Below are positions 12,054-20,517 of a DNA stretch of 64,000 nucleotides, piece after piece. The notes beneath the pieces are model-generated. The model was not told the origin of the DNA, made no database searches, and saw nothing but the letters and a program-made list of their open reading frames with translations. The first letter of the stretch is position 1. Every line of letters begins with the position of its first letter. Origin of the DNA: Neoarius graeffei (Eukaryota; Chordata; Actinopteri; Siluriformes; Ariidae); assembly GCF_027579695.1 (NCBI RefSeq), contig NC_083587.1, forward strand, positions 57,452,238 to 57,516,237, given 5' to 3'. Both the position numbers and the translations under genes were made by a program.

Positions 12054-12423
12054 TCATCTCATCTCATTATCTCTAGCCGCTTTATCCGTCTACAGGGTCA
12101 CAGGCAAGCTGGAGCCTATCCCAGCTGACTACAGGCGAAAGGCGGGGTACACCCTGGACAAGTCGCCAGGTCATCACAGGGCTGACACATAGACACAGAC
12201 AACCATTCACACTCACACCTACGGTCAATTTAGAGTCACCAGTTAACCTAACCTGCATGTCTTTGGACTGTGGGGGAAAACGGAGCACCCGGAGGAAACC
12301 CATGCGGACACGGGGCGAACATGCAAACTCCGCACAGAAAGGCCCTCGCCGGCCATGGGGCTCGAACCCGGACCTTCTTGCTGTGAGGCGACAGCGCTAA
12401 CCACTACACCACCGTGCTGCCCC
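12054..12423 (-). mobile_element. SINE-A, full length, antisense
   Basis: It runs from the GATGA-type tail (12054-12070) through the body to the tRNA-like head. In the head, the B-box-like GGGCTCGAACCC is at 12358-12369 and the A-box part GTTAGCGCT is read on the minus strand. It sits inside the mariner-like element, just short of that element's right inverted repeat. Confidence 0.9.
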
Positions 12424-12899
12424 AATTTAGAAATCACCATTTTCTTTTTTTTAAATTTTCATTTTCCATGCCATCCCAACTTTTTCTGATTTGGGGTTGT
12501 AGATTTTTCAAAGTAGCCAGCATTTACCTTGATAACACTTTGCACACTATTGGCATTATCTTAACCAGCTTCATGAAGTAGTCACCTGGAATGCTTTTCA
12601 ATTAACAGGTGTGCCTCTTCAAAAGTTAATTAGTGAACTTGTTTCTTGCCTTCTTAATGCACTTGAAATCATCAAACAGTAAATAGTAAATTATAAAAAT
12701 ACAAATAATAAAATAGCCCTTTTCCATACACCACTGTACTAATCCATACAGTATTATGTCAAGAACCACTCAACTAAGTAAAGAGAAACAACATCCATCA
12801 TTACTTTAAGACATGAGGTGACTTAACTAATATAAATAAAGAAAAAAAACCCTTTGAATTAAAAGGTGTGTCCAAATTTTTTACTGGTACTGTAATTTA

Positions 12900-13335
12900 T
12901 GATTAATTTATGGGTTTTACAGGAATGGCGTGAGTAAGATTCAAGATTCAAGATTTTTATTTGTCATATACACAATAACAGACACAGCAGTTTATTATTG
13001 GGTAATGAAATTCTTATTTGCAACTGCCCGACCAAACTACGCTTACCAAAATAAAAATAAATATATATATAAAATATGAAACATAAAATATAAAGTGCAT
13101 ATGGAATGCAAAATATAAAGGTAGAGTGAAAAATGCTAACATTTAAAAAAAGGGAGAGGCAAACAATGTGCAAACATTATAATGCTACTATCTCAATTAT
13201 GCAAATTGCTATATTGATAATTCCTTCCTTTTAGTATTATGTGCTATGTTGTGTAGATTCATGATATAAAAAAAAAAAAACAGGTATGTCTGTTTCAGTT
13301 TCAGGGTATAACCCAAAAGTTCAAGGAAGTGAAAA
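12900..13335. repeat. Retroelement-type tail repeat in AT-rich DNA
   Basis: TTCAAGATTCAAGATTTTTATTTGTCATAT near 12941-12970 is a teleost interspersed repeat start: a short heptamer repeat followed by a TTTATTTGTCA block. It is read as the reverse complement of a short retroelement 3' end. I cannot define the other boundary, and the remainder is AT-rich with no gene. Confidence 0.45.
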
Positions 13336-14022
13336 CTTAAAGTGCATATCACAGGTAAATTCAGGAGCAAGCTCAATGTAATTGTCCTATTTTATATTAA
13401 ACTTTGGTCAAATATCTGTCACATTTTGCATTTTGTGCAATTTTTTTTTACCTTGCGCAATACCAGAAAAATTCAGTTGAAATCAAGCCATTTGAGGCGA
13501 ATTGGTCCGCCTCTGAAAAAACTTGGCATTTGGATTTCCCGGCAAACATTGATTTTCGTGACATCGCGTGCGGGACGCCTCCCTCTGAATCCTACATCAG
13601 CGCTGGTTTGTTTATGAGAAAATGACCTGGTGGTTTTCTGCAAATTTCTTCAATGTTATCACGTAATTATTAAAATGGTTAGCAGATGTATCGTAGGAGG
13701 GTGTAGCAACACCGATCTTGATGGGATTAGTGCTCATCATTTTCCAAAAGACCGGACAATGAGAGAGAAATGGGAGCGCTTGGTCTACACAGGCTGTGCA
13801 CTGAAACCGTGCAAAGCTCTCGCAGCCTGCTGGCGCCTCCGCAGGTAACGTCACGAATCTGGCACCAGACTCCCTTGGGATTTTTCCAGATGTGTTTTGT
13901 TATTTTATTTTTTTCCTCTGTAGACAGATGGCCTTGTGCAAAATTACCCTTCTGGATGAGTGTGTAAAGGGACATACTTTCATATAAAAAAAATGAAATT
14001 GGTCCAGGATATGCACTTTAAG
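13336..14022 (+). mobile_element. Short TIR element carrying a THAP exon (P-element-like?)
   Basis: A 15-bp perfect terminal inverted repeat bounds this 687-bp unit: CTTAAAGTGCATATC at 13336-13350 and GATATGCACTTTAAG at 14008-14022. Inside is a short frame encoding the first half of a THAP zinc finger. THAP fingers are the DNA-binding domains of P-element-family transposases, so this is probably a non-autonomous derivative of such an element. No 8-bp target duplication is obvious, and there is no catalytic domain. Confidence 0.6.
13675..13848 (+). pseudogene. Half THAP-domain reading frame
   Basis: The 57-residue product begins MVSRCIVGGCSNT and continues with HHFPKDRTMREKWERL. This matches the start of a THAP finger: the first two zinc-binding Cys (C5 and C10), then the FPKD and KW features. 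The second zinc pair (C-x2-H) and the AVPTIF-type end are missing. Arg codons are followed directly by GTAACG at 13847-13852, a possible splice donor, so this may have been exon 1 of a spliced transposase. It lies wholly inside the TIR unit at 13336-14022 and is unlikely to be a host gene. Confidence 0.55.
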
Positions 14023-14249
14023 GCTCTGTGAATGCTTTTCAAAAAGTATTGGAAGCTGAGACCAACAAACAGTCTTTCCTTGGGCACTCGGATGTTTTGC
14101 GCTTTTTCAGATATAAATACTTCAATACCAGGTGTTTAGTGTTTTGCATTGCTTGGGGATAGGTTTCTTGTTAACTAGGAAAGAGGGATGACCCCCAAGG
14201 ACTGTTTGTTATTAGTTTTGTTCTTAGTTTGTTATTAGTTTTGTTTGTT

Positions 14250-14586
14250 GTTTATTAATTTTATTCGCACACTCACGTTCTCCATTTTTCTCTCCTGTTT
14301 CAAATTTGTATCCCACAATGCCTTGCGCAAATGGGGAAAGCCCACCACATGATGCATGACGTAGTATCTTGAATTGGACCATGGTGAAGCAGGAAAAAAT
14401 AGCGGAGAATTTAGGGCCACATGGCTCTAAATTCATTAATTGTTCTATTTAAAAAACCTAATAAAATTGGAAGTCTGTGATTCGAATTCAGTAGCTTTCA
14501 GTCCACTAAACAAAAATAATTGGATGTCAGGGAAAATTCTTTTTATGACCTAAACTTGAAAAATCTGAAAGGCAGTCTACCTTTAA
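14250..14586. mobile_element. Fragment of MITE family M1
   Basis: This matches 37330-38059 of the larger M1 copy, with CAAATTTGTATCCCACAATG, GATGCATGACGTAGTATCTT and the end AAAGGCAGTCTACCTTTAAT in common. The end carries TTAA (14583-14586), like the other copies. The left half of M1 is absent. Confidence 0.7.
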
Positions 14587-14919
14587 TCTGTGCTGAATAG
14601 GTGTTGTTTATTCGAATCTTATTTGTCAATAATTTCCGAGTCAGAGAAGGCAAACTAAAGAAAACATACACAATTTTTGATGTGGCAAATACATTTTTAT
14701 TTGATGAAACTAAATCTTTGTAACATCTTTGTAGGACTTTTAGCATAATTGTTTTTTTTCTTTTTAATGTAACTTACTAACTAGAACATACAGTTGATAA
14801 AGAATTACTGTAATCATTATTTCGCTTAACCTTTACAGTCATTATTAAACCAATGTTTCTGTTGCAAGCCGTTACAGGAGCAGTCATATTTGCATATGTT
14901 TTATAAAGGAGTCAGCATA
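14587..14919. other. Spacer, nothing recognised
   Basis: AT-rich DNA without a supported gene or repeat. Confidence 0.5.
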
Positions 14920-15851
14920 TAGTGCCTTCCATGATTAATGTCCTTGCAGCCCCCCCATAATGATTAGTAAAAGGGGGTAGGAAAAATCACCTTTTGGTGA
15001 AGTCGCTTCATCTCACACTGAAAAAATGAGAAAAATCCAACCTCTAATTGAAATTGATTCATTCAGAGAAATCCAAATCCCTTATCAAGAAATAAGTATT
15101 TTCAACAAAAATACTTGTGCCACTATTATTGGCACCCCTGTGTTTAATACTATGTACAATCTCCCTTTGCCAGCAAAACAGCACTAAGTCTCCTATAACA
15201 TTTTATAAAGTTGGAGATACACAGCAGGGCATCTGAGCCCATTCCTCTTTACATAATCTCTCCAGAACATCCAGGGTCCTCGACCTTCTCCTGTGCTCTC
15301 TCCTCTTCAGCTCACCCCACAGGTTTTCACTGGGGTTCAGGTCAGGGTACTGAGATGGCCAGGGCAGAAGCTTGATTCTGTGCTCAGCAAAACATTTTTC
15401 TGTTGATTTGGACATATGCTTCAGATCATTGTCCTGCTGGAAGATCCAGTGACAACCCAGTTCTAGTTTCCTGGCAGAGGAGCCAGATTTAGATTTAAAT
15501 GTTCTGGTATTTCATGGCGTCCATGATGCCGTATACCTTAACAAGGTTTCAGGATCTTTGGAGGAAAAACAGGCCAAAACAAACATCACAAAACTTCCAA
15601 CATATTTTAGAGTTGGAATCAGGTTCTTTTCATTATAGCCTCCTTCTTTTTACACCAAACCCACCTTGAGTGTTTATTGCTAAAAAGCTCCATTTTTGTT
15701 ACATCAGAACAGAGAACATGGTTCCAGTCAAAGTTGTCGTAGCATTTCGCAAACTTCAGGCGTTTACATTTATGGTTAACTGACAAAAAAAAGCTTTCTA
15801 ACCCTTTTTACTAATCTTTACAAGGGGTGCTGATAATTGTGGAGGGCACTG
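14920..15851 (-). mobile_element. Degenerate Tc1-like element
   Basis: The ends AGTGCCTTCCATGATTAATG (14921) and TGATAATTGTGGAGGGCACT (15831-15850) are imperfect Tc1-type inverted repeats next to TA dinucleotides. On the minus strand, 15203-15415 encodes a transposase C-terminal relic: LLPWPSQYPDLNPSENLWGELKRRE, where the catalytic Glu block NPIEN reads NPSEN, followed by CKEEWAQM. The rest is shattered by stops and indels and the element is about 0.93 kb, well below the usual 1.6 kb. Confidence 0.8.
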
Positions 15852-15853
15852 TA

Positions 15854-16810
15854 TATGGCTCTTATAAACAGGACTAAATAACACAATGTTGGCTTGTTTT
15901 TTAGGTTTAATATTCCTCTGACTTCCAAAGTCTCATAACAGACCATTATTTTGTATTTGATATAATTAGGATTGTAGTATTACAGAAATATAATAAACAC
16001 TATTGAAAAAAATATTGCAGTAATAAAGCCTTAAACCTTAAATTATAATAATTTTTTAAAAATGATATACTTACATTAAAGGCAGCAATATGAAATGATA
16101 AAGATGAGTCTTTTCTTTTCTGTCACTGCTGTTGCTCCTAAATCAGTCCAAATTCCTCAAATAAATGCATTGTTACCCATATCCATTGACCTTCAGTAAA
16201 ATTTTACTATTTCATTCATAAACTATTCCTCTTCATTCTTTCTGATCCTCATTTGTTGCTTTCCTGCTTGGTCTGACCTGCGTCTTGATAAGTCCTCCAA
16301 GGATATGATGCAGTATTTCCTTCTGGCTAAGTAATAAACACAAATAAATGAGGCTTGTAAACCTTGGGTGACTTTTTTACGACCAGGAAGGGCCATCTGT
16401 TTTTATTCGGGTATGCGTAGAGCAGCAACCCTTTATAACCCTCTCTAACCATGTGATGCCTGTTTATATAAGGGACATCTAAACCATTCCACCTGGATGA
16501 GTTTACACCAATCTGAGCATTCTTTCTTTGCTCATCTTTTTACAACAAAAATAACTTATTTCCTCAGCCGATATCCAAAGATCTTATAATGGTGTTTTAA
16601 TTCAATTCAAATAACTCAGATAAGACATGGTTCAATACACTGTTGCTATGGGGATTTTTCCTCTCACCAAATTCATTTTCAGACAAGAAATCCATTCTTC
16701 ATTAAAGCAATATTGTATTTCAGATTTTGTCTTATATACAAAAACAGATACTCAAAAGTACAAGTTTAATTCATTAAAAAAACCTGCTTATGTATTATTT
16801 ATTAATATAT
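15854..16810. other. About 1 kb of AT-rich DNA, nothing recognised
   Basis: No coding exon, RNA gene or clear transposon is visible between the Tc1 relic and the SINE dimer. Confidence 0.5.
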
Positions 16811-17195
16811 TACATTACATTAATGGTATTTAGCAGACGCTCTTATCCAGAGTGACATACAACACACCCAGAGCAGCCTGGGGAGCATTTAGGGGTTAGG
16901 TGCTTTGCTCAAGGGCACTTCAGCCATTCCTGAAGATCCAGGGAATTGAACCGGCAATCTTTTAGTCCCAAAGCTGCTTCTCTAATCATTACATCATTAC
17001 ATTACAGGCATTTAGCAGACACTGTTATCCAGAGCGATGTACAACAGGACACTGACACACCTACAGTGGGTAGCCTGGGGAGCAGTTGGGGGTTAGGTGC
17101 CTTACCAAGGGCACTCCAGCCATTCCTACTGGTCTAAGGAATTGGACCGGCAACCTTTTGGTCCCAAAGCTGCTTCTTTAACCATTAGGCCAATA
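16811..17195 (-). mobile_element. Tandem dimer of a tRNA-type SINE with L2-like tail (SINE-C)
   Basis: Two similar units, about 16811-16990 and 16991-17195, each read on the given strand as ATTTAGCAGACGCTCTTATCCAG, then GTTAGGTGC and AGGGCACTTCAGCCATTCCT, then a B-box-like TCCAATTCC/GAATTGAACC and an A-box-like region. In antisense this is a tRNA-like head, a short body and the CTGGATAAGAGCGTCTGCTAAATG tail that fish SINEs share with L2 LINEs. A third relative, with a different tail, is at 26811. Confidence 0.65.
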
Positions 17196-17485
17196 TATTT
17201 TTTTTAAATTGCAGCAATACATATACATTAGACCATATATATATTTTCAGTTTGGACAGTGTGAAGGTAAATATATGTTCAGTTCAGAAATGTTAAAACT
17301 ACAACTGCATTAGTGAAGAAAACATTCAATTCAACACCTCGCCAGCTTGATTCCTCATGATTCAGGAACTTGTATCATAATTTGCGTAGATACAGGACTC
17401 TGCTTCCTATTAAAGGGAGAAAGAACACATAAAAATCAAACAATAACAATCAGAAATTGATTTAAAAGTAATACAATTGTAAACA

Positions 17486-18525
17486 GGCGGTGGTGTAGTG
17501 GTTAGCACTGTCGCCTCACAGGTCCTGGGTTCGAGCCCAGTGGCCGGCGAAGGCCTTTCTGTGTAGAGTTTGCATGTTCTCCCCGTGTCCGCATGGGTTT
17601 CCTCCGGGTGCTCCGGTTTCCCCCACAGTCCAAAGACATGCAGGTTAGGTTAACTGGTGACTCTACGTTCACACTGCAGGCTGAAGTGACTCAAATCCGA
17701 TTTTTTCGACCATATGTGACCTGTATCCAATCTTTTATTGACAATATGAACGACACAGATCTGATTTTTTCAAATCCGACCCAGGCCGTTTGGATATGTG
17801 GTCCTAATTCCGATTCCTATCCGATCTTTTCATATGCGACTTCAGTCTGAACTGCCAGGTCGCATTCATCCGACTTACACGTCATCAACAAGCCACAAAC
17901 GTCACTATTCTGCGCTGAAGTAGGCGGCGGGTCTCTCAAAAAAAGTTCCTTTGAACGGCGGTTGCAGTCACTACCCCGCAGAACGCCTGAGCCAGAACCC
18001 TTGCCCTCTTCCTTCTCAACCTCCTCCTTAACATCAGGCTATTGTGCATGTTCTGGCTCCGTCGCAACAACAACTGCATCATTGCCAGGTACTCCATGCT
18101 GGCTACTGTCATACACAGGAAACTTTAGGTTACTTCCGTAAACACTGGCCATGCTCACTGCGTGTGACGTCGTCGTATCCTGCAATGCGCATGCGGAACA
18201 CTTTTAGGTCGCTTTTCGTTCATACTGAGGATCACATACAAGTCGCATATATTTGTTAATGTGAACGACCTCACAAAAAAATCGGATTTCACAAAAAAAT
18301 CGGAATTGAGCATTAAGCCTTGCAGTGTGAACGTAGTGTAAATTGACCGTAGGGGTGAATGTGAGTGTGAATGGTTGTCTGTGTCTATGTGTCAGCCCTG
18401 CGATGACCTGGTGACTTGTCCAGGGTGTACCCCGCCTTTTGCCCGTAGTCAGCTGGGATAGGCTCCAGCTTGCCTGCGACCCTGTAGGACAGGATAAAGC
18501 GGCTACAGATAATGGATGGATGGAT
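17486..18525 (+). mobile_element. SINE-A interrupted by a MITE
   Basis: The head starts at 17486 (GGCGGTGGTGTAGTGGTTAG) with B box GGGTTCGAGCCC. The body continues to about 17665, resumes at 18341 (AATTGACCGTAGG) and ends with a GGATGGAT tail at 18511-18525. An 11-bp target duplication AATTGTAAACA flanks the whole unit (17475-17485 and 18526-18536). Confidence 0.9.
17665..18335. mobile_element. TIR-bounded MITE inside SINE-A
   Basis: The ends are inverted repeats: ACGTTCACACTGCAGGCT on the left, TTGCAGTGTGAACGT on the right (18320-18334), with AAATCCGATTTTTTC and its complement just inside. There is no transposase. It interrupts the SINE body after GTGACTCTA. I could not fix the target duplication, so superfamily is undecided. 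Confidence 0.75.
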
Positions 18526-18536
18526 AATTGTAAACA

Positions 18537-19608
18537 TTCCTCACCAGGAAAAGACTTAGATGAGTTAGTTGAGGATATTCACAGGTTTGCATATTATTGT
18601 GCGATATAGATTTTTTTCCCCTACTTGCAATTTACCATTAAAAAAAAACGTGATAAACAATTTAATTGTCCAGCTGAAAACTTTTAGCTTAAAAAAAAGA
18701 CAGGAAAAGGAGCTTTTCCACCATTTCATGTGCTGTGCAGTCTGCAGTTGTGAACTGCTTGCTGGCAGCGGCAATAACAAAACCTCAGCTGGAATGTGGA
18801 AATTAAGGTGATTCTATAGTAATACTCAAGCAAACAACAATCAATATAATTATTTTTAAATTTAATCACTTCTAATTATCATCAGCATTAATGTTATTTA
18901 TACAGTAAACTGTGAGCTGTGTTACTTTGTTGTAGGCCTACAATCTTTTTAGCTCAAACTTTTCATCCTTTTCTTTCTCTTTTGCCATTTTTCATTATTT
19001 ACAACTTAATTTTTTTGGTGGCATCCCATAATTTATAATCAGATGCTAACTATGTACTTGTCCAATGTTACCCAAGTCAAACATGCGTTAATAGATTTGA
19101 TTTCATATTAATGAGCTCAAAACCTATTTGCTCCATTTAGCTTAAATGCCCTGCGAGCCCTGATAATATGGGGGAAAGGGGGCGGGGCTTCCAGGTGGTC
19201 TCAGTTAACATGGGCGAGGTCAAAACACAAATCTTAAATCATTCCTGATTTATACGTCGACTGGTGAATCTCTTATTTTATTAGGGTGAAAACGCTTGCT
19301 TTTCGGCATATTTTTGAGTGATAAGTCATGATAATTGTTGCATTTTCTCGTGCATTTTCCATATGTGCGCGTATGTTGTGGAACGATTTGTCACTGTCTG
19401 TAAGAAATATTCTATCCTTTGACACTTTTAAATGAAAACTTAAGCCATTCTGATTTTATGCATAAATTATTTTTCTTGGTGATAACCTAAAAATAATTTT
19501 TAAACTATCACTATTCAATTTGCCGTGTTATGAGTCTGATATGATTGTGTCAGGATTTTAACGTGATAATTATAATTATTCTATCCACATTCACTGGATT
19601 GATCGCAA
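18537..19608. other. Non-coding stretch, nothing recognised
   Basis: About 1 kb with no supported gene, RNA or transposon. It includes a small G-rich patch near 19170-19190 (GGGGGAAAGGGGGCGGGG). Confidence 0.5.
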
Positions 19609-19620
19609 ATGATCGCTCTG

Positions 19621-19992
19621 GGGCGGCACGGTGGTGTAGTGGTTAGCGCTGTCGCCTCACAGCAAGAAGGTCCTGGGTTCGAGCCCCGGGGCCGGCGAGG
19701 GCCTTTCTGTGTGGAGTTTGCATGTTCTCCCCGTGTCCGCGTGGGTTTCCTCCGGGTGCTCCGGTTTCCCCCACAGTCCAAAGACATGCAGGTTAGGTTA
19801 ACTGGTGACTCTAAATTGACCGTAGGTGTGAATGTGAGTGTGAATGGTTGTCTGTGTCTATGTGTCAGCCCTGTGATGACCTGGCGACTTGTCCAGGGTG
19901 TACCCCGCCTTTCGCCCGTAGTCAGCTGGGATAGGCTCCAGCTTGCCTGCGACCCTGTAGAAGGATAAAGCGGCTAGAGATAATGAGATGAG
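19621..19992 (+). mobile_element. SINE-A reference copy, full length with clean target duplication
   Basis: This 372-bp unit begins GGGCGGCACGGTGGTGTAGT. The A box (TAGTGGTTAGCGCTG) and B box (GGTCCTGGGTTCGAGCC) are those of a tRNA-derived RNA polymerase III promoter. The body includes CCCACAGTCCAAAGACATGC and the tail is GATGAGATG-like. A perfect 12-bp target duplication ATGATCGCTCTG flanks it (19609-19620 and 19993-20004), so it arrived by target-primed reverse transcription and is probably young. Confidence 0.95.
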
Positions 19993-20004
19993 ATGATCGC
20001 TCTG

Positions 20005-20509
20005 ATTGGCTACTGTACTACTAGGATATCAGCTCAGTAGAGAAAAACAAATGGGTGGAGCATGTTGCTGAACCAATCAAGGATGAAATAAAAACTCTAC
20101 TCGAAAACAAAACCCCAAAACATACAAAAAAAAGCAACAAAATATGGAATAAAAGTATTTGATGGTAAGAACATATCTTTTTTTATTTTTCAAGAATTAT
20201 TATCACATTTTTCACAAATTGTGACTGTCATGTCACCAGTTTGTTTACATTCTAAGCGGAAATGATTTTGTTGGATGTTTTGTATAAAATTTTTATTTAT
20301 CAAATTTGCAAAAAATAAAAATGCTCTGCTTCTCAAAATCCAGTGGATGTTGATAGAATAAAACAGTTATTCCACTCAATCTCATTGTACATGGATTATA
20401 GCCGACTTGATGTCTAGCCGCTATCAGCTCATTTACGACTCAATTTTGTAGAATAACTGTTAAATATTCTTCTGATATTGTACGAGCATTGGGATTTTAT
20501 GTAATGTGC
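20005..20509. other. Spacer, nothing recognised
   Basis: AT-rich DNA between SINE-A and the hAT element; no gene or repeat supported. Confidence 0.5.
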
Positions 20510-20517
20510 TTTAAATG

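Larger units (their letters stand above)
7538..12499 (-). mobile_element. Mariner/Tc1-type element, split by a Rex/Babar-like LINE and a SINE
   Basis: The terminal inverted repeats are CCAAATCAGAAAAAGTTGGG at 7541-7560 and its complement CCCAACTTTTTCTGATTTGG at 12475-12494. TA flanks both ends (7536-7537, 12500-12501). The interior at 7560-8160 and 11545-12050 carries antisense transposase relics, for example TTCATCTGACCACATTACAT near 8008, the complement of a catalytic WSDE block. The frames are broken everywhere. Its interior is interrupted by the LINE (8164-11540) and SINE-A (12054-12423). The TIR type resembles the element at 63077. Confidence 0.8.
7361..12892 (+). mobile_element. Internally deleted Tc1-like element hosting a 5-kb nested insertion
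   Basis: The left end at 7361-7535 (GTATCAGTCAAAATGTTGTA, then CTATTTTCTACATTGTACAA) and the right end at 12503-12892 (TTCAAAGTAGCCAGC through GTGTCCAAATTTTTTACTGG) together make one Tc1-type element, with TA dinucleotides outside both ends (7359-7360 and 12893-12894). The two halves join cleanly if 7538-12499 is removed. Most of the transposase is deleted; the text runs from the 5' UTR motif AAGAACCACTCAACTAAGTA almost directly to the right end. A shorter relative is at 48095-48250. Confidence 0.75.

Noticed and set aside
17593-18259. Coding potential in the MITE within SINE-A
   Set aside because: The frames start in SINE sequence and cross into the MITE, and show no domain.
19630-19690. 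tRNA-gene-like A and B boxes
   Set aside because: They belong to the tRNA-derived head of SINE-A; no cloverleaf with anticodon arm and 3' acceptor is formed.
19609-19968. 119-codon frame and similar ones elsewhere (for example 24691, 50451, 58215)
   Set aside because: All lie in SINE-A copies; the same peptide recurs at each copy, so it is a repeat by-product.
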